This document shows, piece after piece, positions 1-9,189 of a DNA stretch of 64,000 bases. A program made the position numbers and the translations under genes. Below the pieces are notes generated by a model. The model saw nothing but the letters and a program-made list of their open reading frames with translations. It was not told where the DNA came from and searched no databases. Within the stretch, counting starts at the first letter, position 1. Each line of letters begins with the position of its first letter. Source of the stretch: Mycobacterium heidelbergense (GTDB lineage Bacteria > Actinomycetota > Actinomycetes > Mycobacteriales > Mycobacteriaceae); the NCBI RefSeq assembly GCF_010730745.1, contig NZ_AP022615.1, positions 2,914,001-2,978,000 of the forward strand, read 5' to 3'.

Positions 1-7
1 TGTACAT

Positions 8-25
8 ACCTAAGAAGAACCTGAG
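8..25 (-). promoter_or_regulatory. Direct-repeat motif CTCAGGT-N4-CTTAGGT
   Basis: On the minus strand the 18 bases read CTCAGGTTCTTCTTAGGT, a 7-4-7 direct repeat with an 11-base period. The same element lies at 57030-57047 (one mismatch), 5318-5335 and 60340-60357. An 11-base direct repeat is the usual layout of OmpR/PhoB-family response-regulator sites. The orientation here suggests a divergent gene just left of the window. The regulator is unknown. Confidence 0.5.
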
Positions 26-968
26 CCCACAGGGTTTTCGGTGGACATTTGCCGATCACTTCGGAAACACACCGTCCAGCAATCCCCGAAAAGTTGCAAA
101 AACACTGGTGAGCATGCACTACTGCGTATGTCAGCAACAGCTCTCCGGCACTGTAATAGTTCAGTTTGAAAGTACCTGCCGGTAACAAGCCTGGCCCGTA
201 CCCGCCTCCCACTCACGATAGCTGCAATCCTTGCCATTAGGCTATTTGGCACGGAGTACAGCACATTACTGAATTTGCTGTGACACACTGCGCCAGCATG
301 CATCCGACACATCGTGATGACCCGATGCCACCAGGGAGCAATCTCACTTTTTCTCAGGTTCACCCCGATCGTCGCGACCCCCTGCTCGACGCGACCCCAT
401 GTCACCGTCCAGGTAGACACCTCCAACAACACCCGCCACCCCGGCCAGCCCGCGGTGGCCATCGCTCTCGATTTCCGCGTCAAACACGCTGCGCCGGCCC
501 ACACAAAGACAACGCACCCGCTACCCGCGCCGGCCAGTAGGGACACCGAGAAGCGGGCCGCCCACTCACCCGGGCACCAGGGCAAGAACCCCTAATTACG
601 CTGTCCTCAACGACGATCGCCGAATCCCAGCAGATGATCGCTAAGAAACGTCTTCATCCACACCGACGAGACTCCCACACCTCGCCGGCCCGCTGGCCCG
701 GCGGCACCTGCCTACCAGACCCTCCCGATCGCAGCCCCCACCCCGATAGCGACGTTCCCTTTCCACGCCACGAGCCTCGGCGGGTGACCGCCAACACGGC
801 CGCACTTGCTCTCGGATCGACATTCGACGATGCCACCCAGTCGTGGGGTGCGACAGCGCCGTCAAGCATTTTCGAAAGGCCAATAATTTTCGGGGCTTTT
901 TAGGCGGATTCTTTTGCTGCCAATTTCGTCTCACCACAATTAATTACCGAGTGTATTGCACGATTTTC

Positions 969-986
969 TCGACGTAATTCTTAGGT
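969..986 (+). promoter_or_regulatory. Half-conserved upstream motif before PGRS gene 1
   Basis: The sequence ends in CTTAGGT (980-986) followed by ATGTTCAGC, about 117 bases before the PGRS start. Its left half (TCGACGT) is only a weak match to CTCAGGT, so this is a one-sided version of the 7-4-7 motif. The same element is kept in copy 2 at 6223-6240. Confidence 0.35.
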
Positions 987-1102
987 ATGTTCAGCGTGTC
1001 GTTATCCAAAACACACTGTGGATCCAGATCGAAGGTCGCCCAGCCCCCGGTTTTAGGTATGGCTCCGACTCGTTTTATCGGTCATGACAGGAAGGCGCTC
1101 AG

Positions 1103-2425
1103 ATGAAGCGTAAGCAGCACAGCATGAGGCGAGACCGCCGCAACACCAAGGCGAACCGTGGCCGTGTCGTCGGCCTGGGTACGGCGGCTGGCGCGTTCCT
1201 GACCGCCGCGATGACCCCGGTGGTTGCGGCGCCTTCCGCGCAGGCCGGGGTGCTGGATATGATCATCAACCCGATCATCCAACCCGTGATGGGCGCTGCT
1301 AGCACGGCTGCCGCCGCGGGTACCACGGCGATGAATGGTTTCGGTGCGGGTGCGCTCGCGGGCTTGCAAGCGGGCGCCCTCCAGGGCATCACGAATAGTC
1401 TTAATGCGAGTGCGGCGGCTTTCGAGGGTGTGCATTCGGCCGCCCTGGCCAGCATCACCAACAGCCTTAATGCCAGTGCTGCCGCCTTTAATGCCGGCGG
1501 ACTGAATGCGGCCCTGGAGAGTATGCATGCCAGCGCTGCGGCTGCCCTCAACGTCGGCGGGTTGAGCACCGCCCTCGAAGGTCTGCATGCCAGCGCTGCT
1601 GCGGCCAACGCTGCCGGGAATGTTCAGCTGAACAACCTCGTGTACGGCGGCTTCAGCAATTTCTATAACACGATCTATATGGCCGGTCAGTCGTGGATTG
1701 TCAGCCCGACCGGTCAGCAAGTGGATGGGGTGATCAATGCCCCGTTCGTCGCCGTGTTCGGGCGCGATCTGATCGGCAACGGTGTCAACAACTTCACCGG
1801 AACCAACACCTCGCTGCTCGGCCAGTTCGGGTTGAGCGGCAACCTCGGCTCCGGCGGGTTCCTGTTCGGTAATGGCGGGGCCGGTGCCGCCGGAACCGCC
1901 ACTAATCCGGCCGGTTTGGCCGGCGGCGCCGCCGGACTGATCGGCAACGGCGGTGTTGGCGGCGCCGGTGCCGCAGGTGGCGCCGGTGGGCTTGGCGGTA
2001 ACGGCGGCATGCTAATGGGCAACGGGGGTGCAGGTGGTATCGCCGGCGCCGCCACCGCCACCTCCGCCAATAAGGGTCCTTTGGGCGGAGCGGGCGGTGC
2101 TGGCGGCTTCCTGTTCGGTAACGGCGGCGCAGGGGGCGCCGGGGGCGTCGGCATCGGCATCGCCGGGCACGGTACGGCCGGTTACGGGGGAGCGGGTGGT
2201 AGTGGCGGCTTCCTAGTCGGTAACGGGGGCGCGGGTGGTGTCGGCGGCGCGGCCGGCGGCGCCAAGTTCGGCGGCAAAGGTGGGGCGGGCGGCCTGGGCG
2301 GGATACTCGCGGGCAACGGTGGCAACGGGGGCAACGGCGGCCTGACCACCGGCTACGGCGGGGGCGGCGGGTTAGCGGGGCTCCTTGGCCAAAGCGGCAT
2401 CGCTGGCGCGTACGGCACTGGCTAA
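1103..2425 (+). CDS. PE-less exported PGRS-repeat protein (copy 1)
   Basis: The product has 440 residues. It begins with an arginine/lysine-rich stretch (residues 1-24) and then a hydrophobic core ending in AQA at about 50, which reads as a signal peptide. An alanine-rich segment with LNASAAAF-type repeats follows, then a conserved linker ending in GRDLIGNG (near 230) and a C-terminal half built of GNGGAGG-type repeats. Classical PE_PGRS proteins carry a PE domain and a GRPLI linker; here the signal peptide stands in for PE. GGAAGG lies 8 bases before the ATG. It is the first gene of the cassette. Role unknown; a cell-surface location is inferred. Confidence 0.8.
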   Translation: MKRKQHSMRRDRRNTKANRGRVVGLGTAAGAFLTAAMTPVVAAPSAQAGVLDMIINPIIQPVMGAASTAAAAGTTAMNGFGAGALAGLQAGALQGITNSLNASAAAFEGVHSAALASITNSLNASAAAFNAGGLNAALESMHASAAAALNVGGLSTALEGLHASAAAANAAGNVQLNNLVYGGFSNFYNTIYMAGQSWIVSPTGQQVDGVINAPFVAVFGRDLIGNGVNNFTGTNTSLLGQFGLSGNLGSGGFLFGNGGAGAAGTATNPAGLAGGAAGLIGNGGVGGAGAAGGAGGLGGNGGMLMGNGGAGGIAGAATATSANKGPLGGAGGAGGFLFGNGGAGGAGGVGIGIAGHGTAGYGGAGGSGGFLVGNGGAGGVGGAAGGAKFGGKGGAGGLGGILAGNGGNGGNGGLTTGYGGGGGLAGLLGQSGIAGAYGTG

Positions 2426-2550
2426 CACCCCAGTAGAGGCACGGATTGTCTCGTGTCGAAGCCATATCGAACCTATAGCCAATTCATTGCAGGACGCATC
2501 ACCAGTAGTCCACGAACATTCCGACCACCGATAGCAAAGGATCACAGCAC

Positions 2551-3792
2551 ATGCAACAGCGAATAGCTTTCCGGCCGCTCGTGGCTGCGGGCGCCGCGGC
2601 AGTGGGCGCCAGCATTATCGCCCTAATCCCGGCGGTGTCCAACGACGTGGCTGCAGGTATTCAGCAGCACGTGGTTAATGTCGAGCACCGCGCGGTAGCG
2701 CTGGCCGATACGGTCGTCAACCCGATTCAAAGTTGGATGGACCTCATCCAAACGACGCAGACCAATCTGCAGACGGTAACGCAGGACTTTCTCAGTCTTC
2801 CGTTCCCGCTTGCGCAGCAGCTGGCTGCGAACTGGCTTCAGTTCGGCAATCTCTATGTTTCGACAACGCAGATCGGCGCGACCGACGCTATCAAATACTT
2901 CACCGGACCCGGGGTCTACGATTTTGTTCCTCTGTTATACACGGGATCTCGCGACCTGATCGCGGGCAACGTTGCCGGCTGGATGAGTAGCATGGTCTAC
3001 GCTTTCTATACGGGGCCCCTTGTTGACATCGGGCAACCAATGGAAGCTACGTTAACTATCCCTGAAAATATGGCAACGAACTTCGGATATGCAGTCAACA
3101 CACTGCTGACCACCGGTGTAACGAATTTTGGTTATTACGTTGTTACCGCGCCAGGATCTGTCGCGGGAACATTCGGATCCAGCTTACAGCTGGCCATCAA
3201 TTCAGCCAACAGCGGAGATCTGGCTGGGACAGTCCTCAACTTGCTCAATGTTCCGCCCGTGACGTTGAATGGATTCATTAATGGATTAAACGGGGGGTCG
3301 CAACCCAATTTGGGCCTTATCAATACGCCATATTCCAGTCTATACACCGAGTATTCGTTTGTTTCAAATGCCCTTGCGAAGGCTATCGTCGCTCCTAATA
3401 GTCAAAACATCGTGAATGGCGGCAGCCTGTCGACGGGAGCCCAGCAATTCGTCAGCCAGTTCCTCAATGGTTGGCCCTCGCCGCAGCTTGCCATCAACCA
3501 GCTGATCAGTACCCTCGAAGGACTCTTTGGTGGCAGCAATGCCGCGGGTGCGGCAGCGGCCCTCAACGGTGGCGGTATCGCCGCCAGCGTGGCGGCTGGT
3601 TTGCCTGGTGTGTCGGCTGGTGTGCTCAAGGCGTTTGATCCGGCGGCGGTGACCAATATTGCGGCGTCGTTGGGTCCGTCGTTGGCGGCGGAGGTGGCGG
3701 GGTCGTTGGGGGCGAATCTGGCGGGGTCGTTGGCGACAACCCTGTCGGTCGACCTCTCCAAGGTTGCGCTGCACATCCTGTCGGCGCTGTAA
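2551..3792 (+). CDS. GjpA-like exported protein (copy 1)
   Basis: The product has 413 residues and starts with a signal-like segment (charged residues, then about 25 hydrophobic residues to IALIPAVS). The middle is rich in Ala, Gly, Asn and aromatic residues. The last 70 residues, from LPGVSAGVLKAFDP to LSAL, recur almost unchanged in copy 2 and in related form in the gene at 57090. I recognise the family as the group often annotated outer membrane porin GjpA in mycobacteria; porin function is not shown here. It lies 125 bases after the PGRS gene and 170 bases before the ATPase, on the same strand. Confidence 0.6.
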   Translation: MQQRIAFRPLVAAGAAAVGASIIALIPAVSNDVAAGIQQHVVNVEHRAVALADTVVNPIQSWMDLIQTTQTNLQTVTQDFLSLPFPLAQQLAANWLQFGNLYVSTTQIGATDAIKYFTGPGVYDFVPLLYTGSRDLIAGNVAGWMSSMVYAFYTGPLVDIGQPMEATLTIPENMATNFGYAVNTLLTTGVTNFGYYVVTAPGSVAGTFGSSLQLAINSANSGDLAGTVLNLLNVPPVTLNGFINGLNGGSQPNLGLINTPYSSLYTEYSFVSNALAKAIVAPNSQNIVNGGSLSTGAQQFVSQFLNGWPSPQLAINQLISTLEGLFGGSNAAGAAAALNGGGIAASVAAGLPGVSAGVLKAFDPAAVTNIAASLGPSLAAEVAGSLGANLAGSLATTLSVDLSKVALHILSAL

Positions 3793-3823
3793 GCCCCACC
3801 ATTTCGTTGTTGCTGCGGTGGTG

Positions 3824-3853
3824 TGCCGGCGACCCGATCAACGGTCGCCGGCA
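3824..3853 (+). terminator. Hairpin after gjpA-like gene 1
   Basis: An 11-base perfect inverted repeat (TGCCGGCGACC and its complement) encloses an 8-base loop, 32 bases after the stop codon. There is no U-tract, which is common in mycobacteria. Copy 2 keeps it with one mismatch at 9051-9080. It may end transcription or reduce expression of the downstream ATPase gene. Confidence 0.5.
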
Positions 3854-3962
3854 TACGCCCGGGTGTGGGAGGTATCACGATGACCGGGATCTGGTGGGTG
3901 GCGCCCGGGTGGTGGTGTGGCGCTAACCCCGTACCGCCAGCGGGTATGACCGGTGGTTGCTG

Positions 3963-5039
3963 ATGTCTGTGGGCTGGCGAGAGTGGGATGACGAAGACAC
4001 CACTGACGAGGTCCTGGGTGCTACAGGTATCTGGCTGATTCCACGAACACGCCCAGTGCTCGCGGAGCCCAGATGCCGAAACGTCACCATCAGCACCGGT
4101 CGCGACGCGCGCGCGGATGCTGTCCTGGCCGCGGAGTGTCAGGAGGTGCTGGAGTGGGCCCAAGCACGCATCGACGAACTGATCGGTCTAGCCGAAGCCA
4201 AAGAACACTTCACGACATGGCGCACCGCCCTACAAAACAACCCCCACCATCATCGTGTTGAGCATGGTGGCGCGGTGACGTCCTGCCGGGAAAACCACAT
4301 GGTGTTTCTCGGCGCGGCGGGCACAGCGAAAAAAGCGTTCGCCCGAATCATCGCTGAAGTGCTATTCGGGTTAGGCACCCTCACCCGCCCACAAGTCACC
4401 GAGATCACCGCCCACGACATCGTGGTAGACGATCCTTCACACAGCGCCGCCAGAATGAAAACCGTGTGCGACGACGCGCGTGGTGGGGTGTTGTTCCTCG
4501 ACGAAGCCCACCAGTTGGTCCCCCACACCGAAAGCCTCTCCTGGGGTGGGGATGTGATCGCCGCCCTGCAGGCGTGCGTGGCGGATTACCGCGGCGAGCT
4601 GGTCGTCATTCTCGCCGGCCACCCCACCCCCATGCGGGAGTTCTTGACGGCTCATGCGGGGCTGGCCGGTCGATTCCCCCACACCGTGGCTTTCACCAGC
4701 CCCACCCCCGACGACATCGTGGCTCTCGGGCACCGCTTAGCCGGCAAGGAAAACCTCCACGTCGAAGACACCGCATGGGAACTACTGCGCGCCGAAGCGG
4801 CCCGGTTGCGGTCGATCCCCCACGGCCACGGCACGCTGCTCGACGTCGCCGGCAACGCCCACTACGCATGTGACGTGGTTCTGACGTGTCGGCGTGCACG
4901 GCTGCGCCGGCTACACCGACTCGCACCCCACCGCCGCGACCTCGAACACCTCCTCCGCACCAACCCCGGTGTCCTCCACGTCAACACCACCGACATGCAA
5001 CGCGCCCTCACCGCAACGCATCCACCCACAGGAATATGA
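3963..5039 (+). CDS. EccA-like AAA ATPase without TPR domain (copy 1)
   Basis: The product has 358 residues and aligns over most of its length with the C-terminal CbxX/CfxQ AAA domain of EccA from type VII secretion. It begins that match at GLAEAKEHFTTW and keeps the Walker B motif (GGVLFLDEAH), the ILAGHP sensor region, a GRFP arginine-finger region and the LLDVAGNAHYA segment. The Walker A site reads GAAGTAKKA, so the invariant second glycine and the Ser/Thr after lysine are both altered, and ATP hydrolysis is uncertain. The N-terminal TPR domain of EccA is absent. The ATG at 3963 matches the start in copy 2; an in-frame TTG lies six bases upstream. Confidence 0.75.
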   Translation: MSVGWREWDDEDTTDEVLGATGIWLIPRTRPVLAEPRCRNVTISTGRDARADAVLAAECQEVLEWAQARIDELIGLAEAKEHFTTWRTALQNNPHHHRVEHGGAVTSCRENHMVFLGAAGTAKKAFARIIAEVLFGLGTLTRPQVTEITAHDIVVDDPSHSAARMKTVCDDARGGVLFLDEAHQLVPHTESLSWGGDVIAALQACVADYRGELVVILAGHPTPMREFLTAHAGLAGRFPHTVAFTSPTPDDIVALGHRLAGKENLHVEDTAWELLRAEAARLRSIPHGHGTLLDVAGNAHYACDVVLTCRRARLRRLHRLAPHRRDLEHLLRTNPGVLHVNTTDMQRALTATHPPTGI

Positions 5040-5310
5040 AGCGACATACTGGCACCCGCCGGCATCGCTAGTGACCATTGCGGACGGACTGGGGTCCTCG
5101 CCACAGCCTGTTATGTCGTCACAGCGGTAATGAGAGTGGGCCGGCTGCTCGCCATCCCCGCGACGCTTTCTCGCGTGGTATGAGGACCAGCCGCATCTAA
5201 AAAGGCTGCTCCGTAACCACTTCAGGGTGGTGACAACGAAGCGATTCGCTGAGAGGGAGCCGGGCTTGGGTGGTTCACGGTGAAGGCCGGTCCTTACCGG
5301 GCCGGCGAAC
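5040..5310. other. Spacer between duplicated units
   Basis: No gene is seen. The spacer is not shared with the sequence after copy 2, because the match between copies ends a few bases after the ATPase stop. It contains weak hairpins (for example near 5281-5305) that could end transcription. Confidence 0.5.
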
Positions 5311-5317
5311 TGTACGT

Positions 5318-5335
5318 ACTTAAGAAGAACCTGAG
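5318..5335 (-). promoter_or_regulatory. Direct-repeat motif CTCAGGT-N4-CTTAAGT
   Basis: This is the copy-2 version of the element at 8-25, with one change in the second half (CTTAAGT). In minus orientation it now points into the spacer and the 3' end of ATPase copy 1, so if active it would drive antisense transcription there. Confidence 0.45.
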
Positions 5336-6222
5336 CCTGCAGGGTTTTCGGTAGACATTTGCCGATCACTTCGGAAACACGCCGTCCAGCAATCCCCAAA
5401 AGGTCGCGAAAACACTGGTGAGTATGCACTACCGCGTATGTCAGCAACATCTCTCCGGCGCTGTGATAGTTCAGTGTGAAAGTACCTGCCGGTAACAAGC
5501 CGGACCCGTACCCGCTCTCTACTCACGATAGCTGCGCCCATTACTATAAGGTCGTTTGGCAAGGAATACAGCGGATAACTGAGTTTGCTATAGCGCGCTT
5601 CCTCGGCATGTAGCCGACACGTCGTGATGGACTCATGCCACCAGGAGTAATCTCATCTTTTCTCAGGATTGCCCCGATTGTCGCGATCCTCTGCTCGACG
5701 CGGCCCGTGTCACCGTCCAGGTAGACATTCCCGCGTCAAACATGCTGCGCCGGCCCACACGAAGACAAAGCACCCCACTACCCACACCGTCCAGTAGGGG
5801 ACGCCGAGAAGCGGCAGCCACTCACCTAGACAACGGGGCAAGAACCCCTAATCACGCTGTCCTCAACGAGGGTCGCCGAATCCCAGCAGGTGATCGCCGA
5901 AAAGTGTCTTCGTCAACACCGACGAGATCGCCCCACATTGCTGGCCCACCGACCCGGCCGCACCTGCCTACCAGACCCTCCCGATCGCAGCCCCCACCCC
6001 GATGGCGACGTTCCCTTCCCACGCCGCGCGCCGCGGCGGGTGACCGACAACACGACCGCACTTGCTCTCGGATCGATACTCAACGATGCCGCCCAGTCGC
6101 GGGGTGCGACAGCGCCCGCAAGCATTCCGAAAAGCCAATAATTCCGGGGTTATTTTGTGCAGCCTTTTTGCTGCCAATTTCCTCTCACCGAAGCCAATTA
6201 CCCAGTGTATTGCACGATTTTC

Positions 6223-6240
6223 TCGACGTAATTCTTAAGT
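6223..6240 (+). promoter_or_regulatory. Half-conserved upstream motif before PGRS gene 2
   Basis: Counterpart of 969-986, ending CTTAAGT followed by ATGTTCAGC. It lies about 119 bases before the PGRS start. The weak left half makes it a lower-confidence site. Confidence 0.3.
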
Positions 6241-6358
6241 ATGTTCAGCATGTCGTTATCCACAACACACTGTGAATCCAGAACGAAAGTCACCAGCACC
6301 CGGTTTTACGTACGGCTCTGACACATCGCTCTATCGGTCATGACAGGAAGGTGCCCAG

Positions 6359-7639
6359 ATGAAGCGTAAACAGCACAGCATGAGGCGGGACCGCCGCTCA
6401 CGCAACGCCAAGGCGGCTCGTCGTGGCCGTGTGATCGGCCTAGGCAGCGCCGCGGGTGCTTTTCTGACCGCCACCATAACCCCGATGGCCGCCGCACCTG
6501 CTGCCCAGGCCGGGGTGCTCGACATGATCATCAACCCCATCATCCAACCCGTGATGGGCGCCGTCGGCACCGCCGCTAACGCGGGCACCACGGCGATGAA
6601 CGGTATCGGCGCAGGTGCACTCGCGGGCCTTCAAGCGGGCGCCCTCCAAGGCATCACCAACAGCCTCAACGCGAGCGCGGCGGCTTTCCAAGGTGTTCAC
6701 TCGGCCGCCCTGGCCAGCATCACCAACAGCCTCACCGCCAGCGCCGCCGCCTTCAACACCGGCGGACTGAACACCGCCTTGGAAGGTCTGCATGCCAGTG
6801 CTGCTGCTGCCCTCAGTGGTGGGGGGCTCAGTACTGCTGCGGCTAACGCTGCCGGGAATGTGCAGCTGAACAACCTCGTGTACGGCGGCTTCAGCAACGT
6901 CTACAACATGATCTACACCGCCGGCCAGTCGTGGCTTGTCAGCCCCACCGGCCAGCAAGTGGACGGGATACTCAATGCCCCGTTCCTCTATTTGTTCGGG
7001 CGCGATCTGATCGGCAACGGCGTCAACGGATTCACCGGCCCCAACACCACGCTGCTCGGCCAAACCGGGCTCTTCGGCAACCTGCAAAACGGCGGATTCC
7101 TATTCGGCAACGGCGGAACCGGCGCGGCCGGAACCGCCACTAATCCCGCCGGCCTGGCCGGTGGTGCCGCCGGGCTGTTCGGTAACGGCGGCGTCGGCGG
7201 CGCCGGATTCAACGCTACTAGCGGCGATGGTGGTGTCGGTGGTGCTGGTGGTCCCGGCGGCATCCTGATGGGTGTCGGTGGTGTCGGTGGTGTCGGTGGT
7301 GTCGGTGGTGCCGGCGATTTCGGCGGCAACGGTGGTGCCGGTGGCGCTGGTGGCTTCCTGTTCGGCAACGGGGGCGCCGGAGGTGCCGGCGGTCTTGGCC
7401 CTCCCAACGCCGGTGGCTACGGCGGTGCCGGCGGTAACAGTGCCTGGCTGGTCGGTAACGGGGGCTTCGGTGGTAACGGTGGCCCAGGCGTCTCGAAGGG
7501 CGGTAGCGGCGGTTTGGGCGGGATGCTCGCCGGCAATGGCGGCAACGGTGGTGACGCTACTACCGCCAAGGTTGTCGGTGCCGGCGGCCTCGCCGGGCTT
7601 CTCGGTCAAAACGGCAGCCCCGGCAGCGTCACCCCCTAG
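6359..7639 (+). CDS. PE-less exported PGRS-repeat protein (copy 2)
   Basis: The product has 426 residues and the same plan as copy 1: a basic N-terminus with RRDRRSR, a hydrophobic core ending AQA, alanine-rich NSLNASAAAF repeats, the linker with GRDLIGNGVNGFTG, and a GGxGG repeat tail. A run of GVGGVGGVGG near residue 310 is specific to this copy. The N-terminal half is strongly conserved with copy 1, while repeat number and order differ in the tail, as expected for slippage in glycine-rich DNA. GGAAGG precedes the ATG by 8 bases. First gene of the second cassette. Confidence 0.8.
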   Translation: MKRKQHSMRRDRRSRNAKAARRGRVIGLGSAAGAFLTATITPMAAAPAAQAGVLDMIINPIIQPVMGAVGTAANAGTTAMNGIGAGALAGLQAGALQGITNSLNASAAAFQGVHSAALASITNSLTASAAAFNTGGLNTALEGLHASAAAALSGGGLSTAAANAAGNVQLNNLVYGGFSNVYNMIYTAGQSWLVSPTGQQVDGILNAPFLYLFGRDLIGNGVNGFTGPNTTLLGQTGLFGNLQNGGFLFGNGGTGAAGTATNPAGLAGGAAGLFGNGGVGGAGFNATSGDGGVGGAGGPGGILMGVGGVGGVGGVGGAGDFGGNGGAGGAGGFLFGNGGAGGAGGLGPPNAGGYGGAGGNSAWLVGNGGFGGNGGPGVSKGGSGGLGGMLAGNGGNGGDATTAKVVGAGGLAGLLGQNGSPGSVTP

Positions 7640-7724
7640 CTCGGATAGACCCTGCCGCCTCTCGACACCACAGCGTAGAGGCCACGAACACCTAGACGAC
7701 CCACAGCAAAGGAAGTAAACGCAC

Positions 7725-9017
7725 ATGAAACAGCTAGTAGGCCCCCGGCCCCTCGTCACCGCGGCCGCCGCGGCCCTATCCGCTGGCATGATCGCCCTCA
7801 CGCCGGCGGTCTCCAACGATCTGGCCGCCGACATCCAACACAGCATGACCGATCTGCAGCAACGCGCGGTCGAACTCACCGACTACGTCGCCAACCCCAT
7901 CCAAGACTGGATCACCACATTCCAGGCTGCGGGTGTCAACCTCTCGTCGCTGTACGCACAATTTCAGCAGCATCCCTTCGTACTGTCACAGCAGCTGGCC
8001 GCCAACCTTTTGCATTACGGAGCCAGCTATGTGAAGCCTTACCAAACGGCCGCAAACGCTGCGGTCGGTTACTTTCTCGGGACCGCCGCTAAAGCGGGTA
8101 GCGCAGATTTCATACCGCAGATCTACACTGGACTGACTGATCTGGCGGCGGGGAATTTCGCGGCCGGGATCCCCGCGCTTACCAATAGTATTTGGGTAAG
8201 TACTGCCGTCGGTGTCTTGCAACCGCTCGAGGCCATTCCCCAAATCCTCAACCCGATCACGCAGAACCTCGCGAACGCGACCTCGTACATGACGGTGACG
8301 GGTATAGCCAATATCGCTGGATACTTTGCCGACCACTTTCCTGCCGTGCTTTTCGGACCGATCGGCGTGGGGGTCCAGAATGTTTACAATTCACTCGTCG
8401 CGGGGGATCCGCTCGGCGCTGTGATCAATGCGATCGATATCCCTGCCCTGGTGACTAATTCGTTGCTCAATGGAACGGTCAACGCAAGAACCGGGCTCTA
8501 CAGCGGCGGTTTGCTCTCCGATGGATCTGCCGGTTTCCTCAACTACCTCATCACCGTGACCCCGCAAGGGCTTGCCAAGGTCATGGTCGCCCCCAACGCC
8601 CAGAACATCTTGGGGGGCGGCAGCCTCGCGTTTCAGGCCGGGTACCTCGGGAACGTCCTGGCCACCGGCTTCCCCACCCCGCAAATCGCCTTCGACAACC
8701 TACTCAACGTCATCCGAACCTATGCGGGCATCCCCAGTGCGGCGGCCGCCGCAGCCGCGAACGGAAGCGGCTTCGCGGCCCTGGCCCCGGCAGCCAGCAG
8801 CGCCATGGCCGGCCTGTCGACTGGTTTGCCTGGTTTGTCGGCTGGGGTGCTCAAGGCGTTTGATCCGGCGGCGGTGACCAATATCGCCGCGTCGCTGGGT
8901 CCATCGTTGGCCGCAGAAGTCGCGGGGTCGTTGGGGGCGAATCTGGCGGGGTCGTTGGCGACAACACTGTCGGTCGACCTCTCCAAGATGGCGCTGCACA
9001 TCCTGTCGGCGCTGTAG
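7725..9017 (+). CDS. GjpA-like exported protein (copy 2)
   Basis: The product has 430 residues. A signal-like N-terminus (RPLVTAAAAALSAGMIALTPAVSND) is followed by segments rich in Ala, Asn and aromatic residues. The central region differs considerably from copy 1, but the last 65-70 codons are nearly identical at DNA level. AAAGGAAG lies upstream of the ATG. As in copy 1 it sits between the PGRS and ATPase genes. The family name GjpA-like is from recognition of the mycobacterial porin-annotated group and is not proof of pore formation. Confidence 0.6.
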   Translation: MKQLVGPRPLVTAAAAALSAGMIALTPAVSNDLAADIQHSMTDLQQRAVELTDYVANPIQDWITTFQAAGVNLSSLYAQFQQHPFVLSQQLAANLLHYGASYVKPYQTAANAAVGYFLGTAAKAGSADFIPQIYTGLTDLAAGNFAAGIPALTNSIWVSTAVGVLQPLEAIPQILNPITQNLANATSYMTVTGIANIAGYFADHFPAVLFGPIGVGVQNVYNSLVAGDPLGAVINAIDIPALVTNSLLNGTVNARTGLYSGGLLSDGSAGFLNYLITVTPQGLAKVMVAPNAQNILGGGSLAFQAGYLGNVLATGFPTPQIAFDNLLNVIRTYAGIPSAAAAAAANGSGFAALAPAASSAMAGLSTGLPGLSAGVLKAFDPAAVTNIAASLGPSLAAEVAGSLGANLAGSLATTLSVDLSKMALHILSAL

Positions 9018-9050
9018 CAGCCCCTCCATTTCGTTGTGGCTGTGGTGGTA

Positions 9051-9080
9051 TGCCGACGACCCGATCAACGGTCGCCGGCA
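9051..9080 (+). terminator. Hairpin after gjpA-like gene 2
   Basis: An 11-base stem with one mismatch and an 8-base loop (CGATCAAC region), at the same relative place as the hairpin at 3824-3853. Retention in both copies supports function in ending or damping transcription before the ATPase gene. Confidence 0.45.
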
Positions 9081-9189
9081 TACCCCCGGGTGTGGAAGGT
9101 ACCTCGATGACCGGGATCTGGTGGGCGACGCTGACGTGGTGGTGTGGCACTAATTCCTCACTGCCAGCGGGCATGACCGGTGGTCGCTG

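Larger units (their letters stand above)
1..1102. other. Long non-coding leader of cassette 1
   Basis: No convincing gene is present in about 1.1 kb. ORFs on both strands are overlapping, low-complexity and not preserved as reading frames in the second copy. The block as a whole is conserved in copy 2 (5311-6358), apart from about 54 bases (near 415-470) that are absent there, a difference that is in-frame-sized but not in a supported gene. It holds two matches to the shared upstream motif (8-25 on the minus strand, 969-986 on the plus strand) and a sequence TTTTAGGTAT at 1051-1060 close to the PGRS gene. Confidence 0.6.
1..5039 (+). repeat. Tandem duplication unit 1 (leader, PGRS, gjpA-like, EccA-like ATPase)
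   Basis: This is the first of two head-to-tail copies of a roughly 5 kb unit. Positions 1-1102 align with 5311-6358, and the three genes that follow (1103, 2551, 3963) align in order and strand with 6359, 7725 and 9190. The left edge may lie outside the window. The leaders are close in sequence, the ATPase genes are very similar, and the gjpA-like genes are similar mainly at their 3' ends. The copies have therefore diverged unevenly, which points to an old duplication with later local conversion or selection. Confidence 0.9.
5311..6358. other. Long non-coding leader of cassette 2
   Basis: About 1 kb without a supportable gene, homologous to 1-1102. Short ORFs here do not keep the frames of copy 1. 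Conservation of such a long untranslated block in both copies suggests a regulatory or RNA role, or simply a duplication recent enough not to have decayed. Confidence 0.55.

Noticed and set aside
10..585. A 191-codon minus-strand ORF in the leader
   Set aside because: No ribosome site, no recognisable domain, and the frame is not preserved in the homologous leader of copy 2.
1850..2425. Short GGCGGT-type repeats resembling an array
   Set aside because: They are codon-level repeats encoding GGxGG units with no constant repeat-spacer structure, so not CRISPR.
1714..2465. Long antisense ORFs opposite the PGRS gene (proline- or arginine-rich)
   Set aside because: They are reverse readings of glycine-rich repeat DNA and occur opposite all three PGRS genes.
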